A DNA stretch of 64,000 bases, from contig JAFDYN010000004.1 in the NCBI GenBank assembly GCA_018267385.1, positions 61,059 through 125,058 on the forward strand, read 5' to 3'. This DNA is from Bacteroidota bacterium. Lineage in GTDB: Bacteria > Bacteroidota > Bacteroidia > Chitinophagales > LD1. Made by a program: the position numbers and the translations under genes. Below the pieces are notes generated by a model, which had not been told where the DNA came from, searched no databases, and saw nothing but the letters and a program-made list of their open reading frames with translations. Shown one piece after another: positions 10,044-18,405 of this stretch (position 1 is its first letter; every line of letters starts with the position of its first letter).

Positions 10044-11810
10044 TTAGCTATACATCTCCTCTACCAGACGCGAGTAGCGACCGAGTATCACCTTGCGTTT
10101 TACTTTCAGCGTAGGGGTCAGCTCGCCGTCTTCTATGGTCCACTCCTTGTCCAGTATCACAAATTTTTTGACTTGCTCTACGTGGCCGAAATCTTTATTG
10201 GCATTCGCTATCTCCTTATCTATGAGTGCACGTATCTTTTCATTGCCTATGATCTGCTGGTTGTTTTCATATACTATGCCATTGTCTTTGGCCCATGCCT
10301 GCAGATGCAGGAAGGACGGTACGATGAGTGCGGTCACAAATTTTTCATTATCGCCCACCAGCATGACCTGCTCTATATAGAGTGATTCTTTCAGCTTATT
10401 CTCTATCGGCGCCGGTGCTACATACTTGCCGCCCGATGTTTTGAAAAGTTCCTTTTTGCGGTCTGTGATGCGCAGGAATTTGCCATCTACCCATTCGCCC
10501 ACATCGCCGGTATGCAGGTAGCCCTCACTATCTATCACCTCTGCTGTGAGGTCGGGCCTCTTGTAGTAGCCCATCATGATATTGGGGCCTTTGGCCAGTA
10601 TCTCGCCGTCTTCGGCCAGCTTGATATGTACACTCGGGAGTGGCAGGCCTACGGTACCTATCATACGGCCCTCCTCCTCTACACGCGTCACACTGAGGCC
10701 TGGAGAGGCCTCGCTGAGGCCATAGCCCTCCAGCACGATCACACCTGCCGCACTGAATAGCCTGCCCAGGCGCGGCTGCAGCGGAGCAGCACCGGTGATG
10801 ATGAAGCGCACATGACCGCCGAGAGCCTCTTGCCATTTGCTGAAGACCAGTTTGCGCGCTATGGCCAGCTGTATATTATACCATAGGCCGAGATTGGTAT
10901 TGAGCTGATAGCGATTGCCGAGATGCAGTGACCAGTCAAAAAGTTTTTTGGTGATACCGGAGAGGGAGTTGCCCCGCTCCATGATACGCTCGTAGACTTT
11001 CTCTAGTAGCCGCGGCACGGTAGTAAATACAAACGGCTGCACCTCCTTGAGATTCTCTGCGATGGTATCCATATTTTCTGCATAGTGGATATGGATAGCG
11101 TTTTTGAGGTAAGCAAAGAAGCCTACGCGCTCATAGATATGGCTGAGCGGCAGGAAGCTGAGTGACTTGCCGCCACCCTGGAATGGCAATATCTTATCCG
11201 TATCCTTCAGATTGCTCACCATGTTGTAGTGACTCAGCATGACGCCCTTCGGATTGCCGGTAGTGCCTGATGTGTAGATGATGGTAGCCATCTCCTTTTC
11301 ATTGACGGCCTTCTTTGCCTCCTGTACCGGGCTGGTGTCAGTCACTTTATCGATCAGGCTTTTCCAGCTTGGTGCCCCCTCTACGGGATCGAAAGTATAT
11401 ATCTCGCGTAGGGAAGGTATATCGCTTTTGACCTCAGCTAGTTTCTTGTAGAGTGATTGATCTCCGGCAAAGGCAAGTTTGACCTCGGCATCATTGCATA
11501 TGAAGCGGAAGTCATTGGTAGAGGCAGTAGGGTAGAGGGGTATGAGTATCGCACCGATCTGCTGGCAGCCTATGTCTATGAAATTCCACTCAGGCCTGTT
11601 TGGTGCGCACAGGGCTACCTTGTCATCCTTGCGGATACCGAGGTCGAGCAGCGCCTGGCTTACCTTATCACATATCTCTGCTACTTCTTTGAATGTATAA
11701 GACTTCCACTGCTTCACGCCATTCTCAGTCACCTTAGATGCGAGAAATGGCTGGTCAGGACGCTCTGCGGCCATGACAGCGAGATAGTCAAAGAGTCTGG
11801 TTACTTCCAT
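10044..11810 (-). CDS. Long-chain fatty-acid--CoA ligase (AMP-forming)
   Basis: 588 residues, typical of FadD-like ligases. The AMP-binding P-loop TIIYTSGTTGNPKG lies at residues 177-190. Further motifs are EGYGLSE, the YLHTGD motif and a C-terminal region with DRKKELFKTSGGK, where the lysine-rich hinge and the catalytic Lys region are expected. It activates fatty acids with ATP to acyl-AMP and then acyl-CoA, at the inner membrane or in the cytosol. It is divergent from yceI; the shared 156-bp region holds the palindrome at 11906-11919. A TAGTTTG element at about 11855-11861 on this strand is a possible -7 box. Confidence 0.9.
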   Translation of the reverse strand: MEVTRLFDYLAVMAAERPDQPFLASKVTENGVKQWKSYTFKEVAEICDKVSQALLDLGIRKDDKVALCAPNRPEWNFIDIGCQQIGAILIPLYPTASTNDFRFICNDAEVKLAFAGDQSLYKKLAEVKSDIPSLREIYTFDPVEGAPSWKSLIDKVTDTSPVQEAKKAVNEKEMATIIYTSGTTGNPKGVMLSHYNMVSNLKDTDKILPFQGGGKSLSFLPLSHIYERVGFFAYLKNAIHIHYAENMDTIAENLKEVQPFVFTTVPRLLEKVYERIMERGNSLSGITKKLFDWSLHLGNRYQLNTNLGLWYNIQLAIARKLVFSKWQEALGGHVRFIITGAAPLQPRLGRLFSAAGVIVLEGYGLSEASPGLSVTRVEEEGRMIGTVGLPLPSVHIKLAEDGEILAKGPNIMMGYYKRPDLTAEVIDSEGYLHTGDVGEWVDGKFLRITDRKKELFKTSGGKYVAPAPIENKLKESLYIEQVMLVGDNEKFVTALIVPSFLHLQAWAKDNGIVYENNQQIIGNEKIRALIDKEIANANKDFGHVEQVKKFVILDKEWTIEDGELTPTLKVKRKVILGRYSRLVEEMYS

Positions 11811-11905
11811 GATATTAGATCGGGATGTGGGGTGAAAACTGAATACAATTTATTCAAACTATCCATAATGAGACGAAGGAAAGGCACTAACATTTTTTAA
11901 TAATA

Positions 11906-11919
11906 AATGTTGCAACATT
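11906..11919. promoter_or_regulatory. Palindromic operator candidate at the yceI promoter
   Basis: A perfect 14-bp palindrome, AATGTTGCAACATT, followed after one base by the half site AATGTTG. It overlaps the -33 TTG of the yceI promoter, a position suited to repression. The marR gene at 12641 is the obvious candidate regulator (inference). It also lies about 95 bp upstream of the divergent acyl-CoA ligase start. Confidence 0.6.
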
Positions 11920-11940
11920 AAATGTTGTGCTTTATCTTTG
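11910..11940 (+). promoter_or_regulatory. Bacteroidota-type promoter of yceI
   Basis: TTG (11910-11912), a 20-nt spacer and TATCTTTG (11933-11940) match the TTG-N19-23-TAnnTTTG consensus of Bacteroidota sigma factors. The start codon is 26 bp further on. Confidence 0.75.
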
Positions 11941-11966
11941 CATCATAAATCAAAACGACACTAAAA

Positions 11967-12545
11967 ATGAAAAAACTCTTCATCCTCTTGACCGGCATCT
12001 CTATGGCTGCTGCTGCTACTGCTCAGAGCTGGACTCTGGACAAAACACATTCTTCTATCAACTTCAGCGTATCGCACATGGTGGTATCTGAGGCTACGGG
12101 CAATTTTAAGGATTTCTCCGGCGAGGTGAAATCTGAGAAGCCTGACTTCAGCGATCTGGGTGTCAGCTTTACTATCAAGGTAGCCTCTATCAATACTGAT
12201 GACGAAAAGCGCGATGGCCACCTGAAGAGCCCGGATTTCTTTGATGCGGCCAAGTTTCCCGATATCACATTCAAGAGTACGAACGTCAAGAAGATCAACG
12301 ACAAGAAATACGAACTGACAGGCGACCTGACCATGAAGGGTGTGACCAAAAAGGTGACCTGGGAGGTAAAATACAACGGCACAGTGAAAGATCCATACGG
12401 CAATAACCGTGCAGGCTTCAAGGCCACTACTACCGTAGACAGGAAGGACTATGGCGTATCATGGAATAAGACACTGGACGCAGGTGGCGTAGCTGTGGGC
12501 GACGATGTGACCATCACCGTCAATGCCGAGCTGGTCAAGAAATAA
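11967..12545 (+). CDS. YceI family periplasmic lipid-binding protein
   Basis: 192 residues with a Sec signal peptide (MKKLFILLTG..ATAQ). The mature protein begins SWTLDKTHSSINFSVSHMVV, the classical YceI opening, followed by the KSPDFFDAAKFPDITFKS and LTMKGVTKKVTW segments. YceI proteins are lipocalin-like beta-barrels that bind polyisoprenoid or other lipophilic molecules in the periplasm. The physiological role here is unknown. The gene has its own promoter and a candidate operator, ends in a hairpin (12565-12594), and is followed by marR in the same direction. Confidence 0.93.
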   Translation: MKKLFILLTGISMAAAATAQSWTLDKTHSSINFSVSHMVVSEATGNFKDFSGEVKSEKPDFSDLGVSFTIKVASINTDDEKRDGHLKSPDFFDAAKFPDITFKSTNVKKINDKKYELTGDLTMKGVTKKVTWEVKYNGTVKDPYGNNRAGFKATTTVDRKDYGVSWNKTLDAGGVAVGDDVTITVNAELVKK

Positions 12546-12564
12546 TTTTGGGTTTGGTTATAGT

Positions 12565-12600
12565 GAAAGGGGATGCACAGATGTATCCCCTTTCTATTAT
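12565..12600 (+). terminator. Terminator-like hairpin after yceI
   Basis: GAAAGGGGAT (12565-12574) pairs perfectly with ATCCCCTTTC (12585-12594), with a 10-nt loop. The downstream tract TATTAT is only partly T-rich. It suggests that marR has its own promoter or is reached by read-through. Confidence 0.6.
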
Positions 12601-12640
12601 ATAAAATCGTGATTCGTCGGAATTTGTTAGTTTAGCAAAC

Positions 12641-13120
12641 ATGGGTACATTGGAAGAGATCATCAAGCAGAAGAAATTTAATGACGAATACCACAAGGCA
12701 TTTGTCGGCGTGTACTATGTCTACAGCATCATAGACTACATACAGCAAAAACTGTTTAAGGAATACGACATCACGCCTCAACAGTATAATGCGCTGAGGA
12801 TACTGCGCGGCCAGCACCCAAAGCCAGCTACGGTAGGCCTCATAAAAGAGCGCATGATAGACCGCAATAGTGATGCCTCACGTATAGTAGAGCGCCTGCG
12901 CAAAGCCGGCTATGTAGAGCGTGTGACCTGCGAAAATGACCGCCGTGCGGTAGACGTGATCATCACAGACAAAGGCCTGCAGCTGCTCAAGCGCATGGAC
13001 ACTGTGGTCTCTGACATACAGGAGCCGCTGAAGAAGCTGGATAAAGACGAGATACAGCAGTTCAACGGGCTGATAGATAAGATGCTGGAGCGCTGGATAG
13101 AGTCCGGCCATTACAAATAA
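12641..13120 (+). CDS. MarR family transcriptional regulator
   Basis: 159 residues. A winged helix-turn-helix fills about residues 40-115: ITPQQYNALRILRG, then SDASRIVERLRKAGYVER and the wing residues ENDRRAVDVIITDKG, with helices on both sides for dimerisation. MarR proteins bind short palindromes and release DNA on binding small lipophilic ligands. The neighbouring palindrome at the yceI promoter is the likely target (inference). The upstream sequence TTAGTTTAG is a poor -7 match just before the start. Confidence 0.9.
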   Translation: MGTLEEIIKQKKFNDEYHKAFVGVYYVYSIIDYIQQKLFKEYDITPQQYNALRILRGQHPKPATVGLIKERMIDRNSDASRIVERLRKAGYVERVTCENDRRAVDVIITDKGLQLLKRMDTVVSDIQEPLKKLDKDEIQQFNGLIDKMLERWIESGHYK

Positions 13121-13123
13121 TAC

Positions 13124-13564
13124 TCACCGCGGCGGTGCCGTATTCAGCAGCATCCAATACATGCCAAGGTCAGCCACCGCCTTGGCAAAAGAGTCAAAGT
13201 CTACCGGCTTTACGATATAGCTATTGACCCCGAGCTCATAGCACGCTTTTACATCCTGGTTTTCCTTAGATGAGGTCAGCACTACTACCGGTATTGATTT
13301 AGTTTTCTCATGAGACTTGATCTGCCGCAGTATCTCTATGCCATCTACGCGTGGCAGCTTGATATCCAGCAGGATGAGCTTAGGTGTGTCAGCCTGGGAG
13401 TTGGCATACTTGCCCCGGCCAAAGATAAAGTCCAGCGCATCTGCACCGTCATCTATATGGTGCAGGTTATTGGCAAAGTTGTGCTTCTTCAGTCCTCTGA
13501 TAGCCAGCTCGGCCTCATACGGATTATCCTCTACCAGGAGGATCTCTACAGATTTGCTTTCCAT
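13124..13564 (-). CDS. Single-domain response regulator (Rcp1-like receiver)
   Basis: 146 residues forming one receiver domain and no output domain. The acidic pocket is Glu12-Asp13 (ILLVEDN), the phospho-acceptor is Asp67 (LILLDIKLP), and the conserved Thr and Lys appear in VVVLTSS and YIVKPVDF. It starts 12 bp after the sensor kinase stop, so the two form an operon and very likely a cognate pair. Receivers of this type act through protein contacts, often in a phosphorelay, rather than by binding DNA. Confidence 0.92.
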   Translation of the reverse strand: MESKSVEILLVEDNPYEAELAIRGLKKHNFANNLHHIDDGADALDFIFGRGKYANSQADTPKLILLDIKLPRVDGIEILRQIKSHEKTKSIPVVVLTSSKENQDVKACYELGVNSYIVKPVDFDSFAKAVADLGMYWMLLNTAPPR

Positions 13565-13576
13565 GTCAGTGCTTAT

Positions 13577-14950
13577 TTAGTTTAGATGTTTAGGTAATGA
13601 AAAGTAAAAGGTAGCGCCGCAGTCTGGGCTCGACTCTGCCCATACACGGCCACTATGGCGGGTCACGATCCGGTGCACCAGTGCCAGTCCTACTCCCGTG
13701 CCCTCATATTCGGTCGCTTTGTGTAGCCGCTGGAACACGCCGAATAATTTGCCGGCGTACTGCATGTCAAAGCCCACACCGTTATCCCGCACGGCGTAGA
13801 TGATCTCTGTGCGGGTCTGCTCCCAGGTGATGGCTACCTCGGGATGCTCACGCTTACGAGAGTATTTTAGTGCGTTAGAGATCAGATTGATCCATACCTG
13901 GCGGATCAGGTGGTCATCGCAGCATGCACTGCAAAGTGGCTGTATAGAGATAGTAGCGCGCGGCTTGTCTATCAGCATGAGATTGTCCTTTACATTTTCC
14001 ACCAGTGCATTCATATTGATCTCGCGTATAGCCAGCTCCTTGCGGCTGATGCGGGAGAAGCTGAGCAGGTCATCTATGAGCATACCCATACGCTGGGCAT
14101 TGGAGCGGATCGTTTCTATGAAGCGCTTGCCCTCATCATTCAGCGCGTCTGCATGGTCATCAGAAACAATCTTGGCAAAGCCATCTATGATACGCAATGG
14201 AGCACGCAGGTCGTGCGACACGGAATAGGAGAAGGATTCCAACTCTTGATTGGCACTACGCAGTTCCTCTACTTTCTTTTGCAGGTGCATATTGAGCTTT
14301 GTGATGTCCTGCTCAAAGGCTTTGCGCTGGCGTATATAGTGTATGACCGCCACGGTACAGCCTATCAGAAGCAATACGATGACCACAAAAACAAGCTCGA
14401 TAGAAACATCAAAGCGCTCGCGATTGCTCCTGGTCAGGGCAGTACGGGCAGCGAGCAGCTTTTCTTCGTTTTTGGCTATGCGTGCCGAGAGTTTTTTGAT
14501 GGCCAGCATACCCGTGCGGCTGGCCGCCGTATAGTCAGACAGGACAGTGTCAGATAGCTGATGCGCGTCATACAGGGCCAGATAGCGCCGGGCCATAGCA
14601 CTGCGCTCACCTGTGTAATAGTCAAGTGAATCAATAAGTAGCTGCTGGTCCGCATTATCTGCTGTGAACCGGCGCAGCTGTCTCATGTATCCTTCGAGGG
14701 AGCGGCTGGAGGTCAGGTAGGCCGATAGCAGAGCCGAATCTCCCGTGGTGATGTAGCTACGCACTGTCAGATCTTGTATCGTGCTGAGTGCCTTCGCGTT
14801 GAGTTTGAGTATTTCATTGGTGTGATCTACAGCGGCAACAGAGCGATAGTAGGATCTATTGCTCTGATAATTTAGAATGGCAAGCCCTATCACCGCTATG
14901 GTGACGAACACAAAAAAGCCTATCAATACCTTTTCAAACGGTAGCCGCAT
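13577..14950 (-). CDS. Membrane sensor histidine kinase with CHASE3-like sensor
   Basis: The ATG at 14950 is preferred; an in-frame ATG at 15010 would add 20 residues that spoil the N-terminal membrane anchor. From the preferred start: TM1 at about 9-27, a helical extracytoplasmic domain of about 155 residues resembling CHASE3, TM2 at about 185-205, a coiled linker, a HisKA domain with SVSHDLRAPL (His246), and a HATPase_c domain with N box (INLISNALKYS), DNGVGFD and GTGVGLAL. It autophosphorylates at His246 and probably passes the phosphate to the receiver encoded immediately downstream. The signal is unknown. Two dyad-symmetric sequences sit just upstream (14977-14993 and 15011-15027). Confidence 0.9.
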   Translation of the reverse strand: MRLPFEKVLIGFFVFVTIAVIGLAILNYQSNRSYYRSVAAVDHTNEILKLNAKALSTIQDLTVRSYITTGDSALLSAYLTSSRSLEGYMRQLRRFTADNADQQLLIDSLDYYTGERSAMARRYLALYDAHQLSDTVLSDYTAASRTGMLAIKKLSARIAKNEEKLLAARTALTRSNRERFDVSIELVFVVIVLLLIGCTVAVIHYIRQRKAFEQDITKLNMHLQKKVEELRSANQELESFSYSVSHDLRAPLRIIDGFAKIVSDDHADALNDEGKRFIETIRSNAQRMGMLIDDLLSFSRISRKELAIREINMNALVENVKDNLMLIDKPRATISIQPLCSACCDDHLIRQVWINLISNALKYSRKREHPEVAITWEQTRTEIIYAVRDNGVGFDMQYAGKLFGVFQRLHKATEYEGTGVGLALVHRIVTRHSGRVWAESSPDCGATFYFSLPKHLN

Positions 14951-14976
14951 AATCTTAGTTGAATTTGCCGGGGCGA

Positions 14977-14993
14977 TCAGATCCTGGATCTGA
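14977..14993. promoter_or_regulatory. 17-bp palindrome upstream of the sensor kinase
   Basis: TCAGATCC-T-GGATCTGA is a perfect 8-bp dyad around one base, 27 bp before the preferred start codon. It could be an operator or an RNA hairpin. Confidence 0.35.
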
Positions 14994-15010
14994 CATGATG
15001 ACGCCGGCAT

Positions 15011-15027
15011 GACCGGTTTGACCGGTC
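15011..15027. promoter_or_regulatory. Second 17-bp palindrome upstream of the sensor kinase
   Basis: GACCGGT-TTG-ACCGGTC is a perfect 7-bp dyad with a 3-base centre. It differs in sequence from the palindrome at 14977, so it is not a second copy of the same site. Confidence 0.35.
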
Positions 15028-15058
15028 ACAACACCTGGGGATGAGTTAGTGCTAAAAC

Positions 15059-15092
15059 TAATCACACTTCTCTTAAATATGAAGTGTGATTA
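15059..15092 (-). terminator. Hairpin downstream of the RNA methyltransferase gene
   Basis: TAATCACACTTC (15059-15070) pairs perfectly over 12 bp with GAAGTGTGATTA (15081-15092), with a 10-nt loop. On the minus strand GTTTTAG follows. It is most simply a terminator of the gene ending at 15162. Confidence 0.6.
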
Positions 15093-15161
15093 TACGTTTC
15101 CTCACATCATAATGATGATCAGGGAATTATTTTTTGCTGTGATGACAGCAGATACACCTTT

Positions 15162-16049
15162 CTAGGTATGGCGGTACCTGACAAAGGCGCCAAGCGGAAG
15201 GCGTTTCTGATAACTGTCTTTTAGGTATAGTTCACCTATTTGTAGGGTAGATCTATCAGCCCTGGGGCGGACCAGGTTCTCCAGGATCATAGATGAAAAA
15301 CCAAGAGAGTAGGCATTGAGGATCAGGAAATGCTCTTTGGGGTCGAGCAGCTCCAGTACGTTTTTCATCATCTCGTTCAGATTGTCTTCCAGCTTCCACT
15401 TTTCCCCGGTAGGACCATGGCCAAAGGCCGGTGGATCGAGAATGATGCCGTGGTATTTATTGCCGCGCTTTACTTCGCGCTTCACATATTTCAGGGCATC
15501 CTCTACCAGCCAGCGGATATTGTCCAGTTGGCTGAGCTGCATGTTTTCGTTGGCCCAGTTGACCACCTGCCTGATAGAGTCGAGATGGGTAGTGTCTGCA
15601 CCCGCTGCGCGTGCTGCCAGTGAGGCGCCGCCAGTATAGGCGAAGAGATTTAAGAATTTAGGCTTTTCGGTTTTCAGGGCTGAGATGCTTTCTGCTATAT
15701 AGTCCCAGTTGACCCCTTGCTCGGGGAATATACCTACATGCTTGAATGAAGTAAGGCCGAGGCGGAAACGGATCGTTTTGCCGGAATCGGCGAGCGGATA
15801 TTCTATCTGCCACTGGTCAGGCATATTCTTCAGTTTGCGCCAGTCGCCAGAGCTGCTGGATCGGGGTATGAACCTGACATGTGCCCGGGCCTCCCATTCT
15901 TTCATAGATAGCTCAGGGTCCCATACTGCCTGCGGCTCCGGGCGGATAGTGATGTATGGACCAAAACGCTCCAGCTTCATAAATTGACCGGAGTCGATCA
16001 GCTCATAATCGGGAAAATGAAGGGGCGTCAGCGAAAGTATCTCAGGCAT
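15162..16049 (-). CDS. Class I SAM-dependent RNA methyltransferase (RlmI/RlmK-like)
   Basis: 295 residues. The SAM-binding motif I is FLNLFAYTGGASLAARAAGA, followed by an acidic strand end (HLDSIRQVVNWA) and the catalytic ILDPPAFGHG motif, as in 23S rRNA m5C methyltransferases of the RlmI/RlmK group. The N-terminal PUA domain of full-length RlmI (about 396 residues) is absent, so the exact target base is uncertain. It stands alone; the gap to cysC upstream is 46 bp. Confidence 0.85.
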   Translation of the reverse strand: MPEILSLTPLHFPDYELIDSGQFMKLERFGPYITIRPEPQAVWDPELSMKEWEARAHVRFIPRSSSSGDWRKLKNMPDQWQIEYPLADSGKTIRFRLGLTSFKHVGIFPEQGVNWDYIAESISALKTEKPKFLNLFAYTGGASLAARAAGADTTHLDSIRQVVNWANENMQLSQLDNIRWLVEDALKYVKREVKRGNKYHGIILDPPAFGHGPTGEKWKLEDNLNEMMKNVLELLDPKEHFLILNAYSLGFSSMILENLVRPRADRSTLQIGELYLKDSYQKRLPLGAFVRYRHT

Positions 16050-16095
16050 GTGTCAGGATATAAGCAGGGCAAAAATAACAAAGTAGGGGGAAGTG

Positions 16096-16713
16096 CTATT
16101 TCGTACCGTCATGCTGGATCAGCGGTACGATGTAGTCGAGCAGCTGCTTGATAGAGTCTTCCACTTTCTGGCCGCGGGTCTGTATCTCCAGTGCGGGTTT
16201 CAGCGGTGCCTCAAATGGGGCACTGATACCGGTAAAGTCGGGTATCTCACCCTTACGGGCTTTGGCATAGAGGCCTTTTACGTCACGCTGCTCGCATAGC
16301 TCCAGGGGTGTATTGACATATACCTCTATGAAGTCTCTGGTGCCTATGATATCTGCAGCTACCTGACGGATAGCGTGAGTAGGACTGACAAAAGAACAAA
16401 TGGTCACGACGCCATTTTGCACAAAAAGCCTGGCAGTCTCTGCTATGCGGCGGATATTTTCAGCGCGGTCCTCAGGGCTAAAGCCCAGATTATTATTGAT
16501 ACCCGCGCGGACATTATCTCCATCCAGTATCATGGTCAGGTGCCCCATCTCATACAGCACGCGCTCCACGCCTTTGGCTATGGTCGTTTTGCCGCTGCCT
16601 GAAAGGCCGGTGAGCCAGATCACACAGCTGCGCTGCTGTAGCAGCCACTCCTTATTGTGACGGGATACAAACTGATCAAAGGAAGGATAAATATGTCTCT
16701 CGGACTGTACCAT
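16096..16713 (-). CDS. cysC: Adenylyl-sulfate kinase
   Basis: 205 residues from the ATG at 16713. An in-frame TTG at 16749 would add 12 residues and overlaps a promoter-like element, so I reject it. The P-loop GLSGSGKTT lies at residues 36-44, DGDNVR follows, and CSFVSP carries the active-site serine region of APS kinases. The enzyme phosphorylates adenylyl sulfate to PAPS in sulfate activation. No cysD, cysN or cysH neighbour is present in the window, so it may serve sulfation or an assimilation pathway encoded elsewhere. Confidence 0.92.
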   Translation of the reverse strand: MVQSERHIYPSFDQFVSRHNKEWLLQQRSCVIWLTGLSGSGKTTIAKGVERVLYEMGHLTMILDGDNVRAGINNNLGFSPEDRAENIRRIAETARLFVQNGVVTICSFVSPTHAIRQVAADIIGTRDFIEVYVNTPLELCEQRDVKGLYAKARKGEIPDFTGISAPFEAPLKPALEIQTRGQKVEDSIKQLLDYIVPLIQHDGTK

Positions 16714-16719
16714 GGGCGG

Positions 16720-16749
16720 CAAGATAATGACAGCCCACAGGGCTGTCAA
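16720..16749 (-). promoter_or_regulatory. Promoter-like element with internal palindrome, upstream of cysC
   Basis: On the minus strand TTG (16749-16747), a 20-nt spacer and TATCTTG (16726-16720) resemble the Bacteroidota promoter. The spacer contains the perfect palindrome GACAGCCC-TGT-GGGCTGTC (16729-16747). The predicted transcript would begin almost at the start codon, which counts against it. Confidence 0.35.
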
Positions 16750-16759
16750 GGGTGTTTGG

Positions 16760-16774
16760 TTAGTGAATCACTAA
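16760..16774. other. Short palindrome between the M20 gene and cysC
   Basis: TTAGTG-AAT-CACTAA is a perfect 6-bp dyad. It may be part of the 3' end of the M20 transcript or a binding site for cysC control. Confidence 0.25.
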
Positions 16775-16785
16775 TATAATCAGAT

Positions 16786-16805
16786 ATACAATAAATCTAT
16801 TGTAT
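16786..16805 (-). terminator. AT-rich hairpin after the M20 peptidase gene
   Basis: ATACAATA (16786-16793) pairs with TATTGTAT (16798-16805) across a 4-nt loop, 23 bp after the stop codon. It has no GC core and no long T-run, so it is a weak call. Confidence 0.35.
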
Positions 16806-16827
16806 TATTCACTATGCGGCTGGTGGA

Positions 16828-18003
16828 CTATATACCAGAGAGGTCACTCAGAGCTATAGCGGCGGTCAGCTCCATAGATACCAGCAGGGCGCGCTCATCA
16901 ATATCAAAGGTCGGAGTATGGATGGCAGATGTGATGCCTCGCTCTTTATTGGCTACGCCTATGCGGTAGAAGCAGGCCGGTATGAGCTGCGTATAATATC
17001 CGAAGTCTTCTGCGCCCATGCGGATAGGCAGGTCATGTACGTGTGCTGCACCGAGTTGCGCTACTGCCACTGCTTTAGCGCGCGCAGTCAGTGTTTCATT
17101 ATTATAGACTACAGGATACCCTTTCAGGATATGGACATCACACGTAGCGCCATGCCTGCCGGCTATATCGTGGCAGATAGCTGTCATCTCCTTGTGTATC
17201 CGCTGGCGTGTGCTTTCATCAAAGCAGCGCAATGTGCCTGCCAACTCTGCTTTAGCGGGGATGATATTGGTAGCGCCCTCTGCGATCATCTTGCCAAAGG
17301 AAAGAACGGTAGGTATGCTCATATCTGTGAATCGCTGCAGGGCCAGAAGTATCTCAGCTGATACGATCAGCGGAGAGATGAACTGCGCAGGTTGCGCTGC
17401 ATGCCCGCCGCAGCCGTGTACGGTCAGATACAGCTCATCTGTAGACGCCATGAACTGGCCCGGACGGAAGCCCACCTCACCTACCTCCAGCTCGGGGTGC
17501 ACATGCAGGCCATAGATGGATTCGACTTTGGGGTTTTCCAGCACGCCTGCCTCTATCATGGCATTAGCCCCGCTGGGGATCTTCTCTTCCGATGGCTGGA
17601 AGATCAGTTTGACCGTACCCTCCCATTCATTCTTTAGCTCAGAGAGTATCATGGCCGCGCCTAGCAGATTGGCCGTATGCATATCATGGCCGCAGGCATG
17701 CATGACCCCGGGCGCCTGAGAGGTGTAGGGAGTTTTATTTTCCTCCTGTATAGGCAGCGCATCCATATCGGCCCTGAGCGCTATGCAGCGCTTCTCCGGA
17801 TGCCGGCCACGGAGCAGGGCTACGATGCCATTACTGGCTATACCTGACTGATATGGTATGCCAAGCCTATCCAACTCAGCCGCTACAAAAGCAGCTGTGC
17901 CGGTTTCCTGCCATGATAGCTCCGGATGCGAATGCAGATGCCTGCGTATCTCTACGATGCGTGGGTGAAACTGCTCTGCGAGCTGTCTGATGCGGGCATC
18001 CAT
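16828..18003 (-). CDS. M20 family metallopeptidase / amidohydrolase (hippuricase-like)
   Basis: 391 residues. The dinuclear metal motif MHACGHDMHT (Cys104, His106) is the signature of the M20D group (N-acyl amino acid and indoleacetyl amino acid hydrolases). ALRADMDALP, the acidic PSEE segment and GAEDFGYY near the C-terminus complete the fold. It cleaves acyl-amino acid amide bonds in the cytosol; no signal peptide is seen. It lies 18 bp after the SPOR gene in the same direction, forming an operon deoC - SPOR - M20. Confidence 0.9.
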   Translation of the reverse strand: MDARIRQLAEQFHPRIVEIRRHLHSHPELSWQETGTAAFVAAELDRLGIPYQSGIASNGIVALLRGRHPEKRCIALRADMDALPIQEENKTPYTSQAPGVMHACGHDMHTANLLGAAMILSELKNEWEGTVKLIFQPSEEKIPSGANAMIEAGVLENPKVESIYGLHVHPELEVGEVGFRPGQFMASTDELYLTVHGCGGHAAQPAQFISPLIVSAEILLALQRFTDMSIPTVLSFGKMIAEGATNIIPAKAELAGTLRCFDESTRQRIHKEMTAICHDIAGRHGATCDVHILKGYPVVYNNETLTARAKAVAVAQLGAAHVHDLPIRMGAEDFGYYTQLIPACFYRIGVANKERGITSAIHTPTFDIDERALLVSMELTAAIALSDLSGI

Positions 18004-18021
18004 AGCTATACCTGTAGGGTA

Positions 18022-18402
18022 TTATTTCTCTTTGATCTTGTCCCTGACCACGAATGCGGAAGGATATTTTTTTATGACCTCATTCAGCCGCTCGTAGGCC
18101 TCCAGGCGGGAGGTGTAGTCGCCCAGGCGCAGCTTGTAGTATGGCTGCTCATAGGCTACATAGGCGCGCTCATCAGGAAAGTCCTGGTAGACTTTTGCCT
18201 TACTATTGTATATCTCCTGGCGGTCATTGCTAAAGGCGATCTGCACGCGGTATCCATCCAGAAAGTCATTCTTCTGGTTGTACATTTTGTAGATGCCCAT
18301 CAGCTCGTTGATCTTAGGGTCCTGATGGTACGTTATGTTGTCATTCTGCGCTAGTGCTACGCAGGAGATCATTATTCCCAGAAAGAAAAGAATGCCTTTC
18401 AT
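18022..18402 (-). CDS. Small periplasmic SPOR-domain protein
   Basis: 126 residues with a signal peptide (MKGILFFLGIMISCVALAQ). The rest is close to a single SPOR domain: GYRVQIAFSNDRQEIYNSK, then AYVAYEQPYYKLRLGDYTSRLEAYERLNEV, ending at FVVRDKIK. SPOR domains bind glycan strands lacking stem peptides, usually at division sites. Here no transmembrane anchor or other domain exists, so it may be a free periplasmic peptidoglycan binder. It starts 3 bp after the deoC stop codon. Confidence 0.88.
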   Translation of the reverse strand: MKGILFFLGIMISCVALAQNDNITYHQDPKINELMGIYKMYNQKNDFLDGYRVQIAFSNDRQEIYNSKAKVYQDFPDERAYVAYEQPYYKLRLGDYTSRLEAYERLNEVIKKYPSAFVVRDKIKEK

Positions 18403-18405
18403 GTT

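Noticed and set aside
16714..16749. TTG start giving a 217-residue CysC
   Set aside because: The added 12 residues are not seen in CysC family N-termini as I know them, and the TTG forms part of a promoter-like element.
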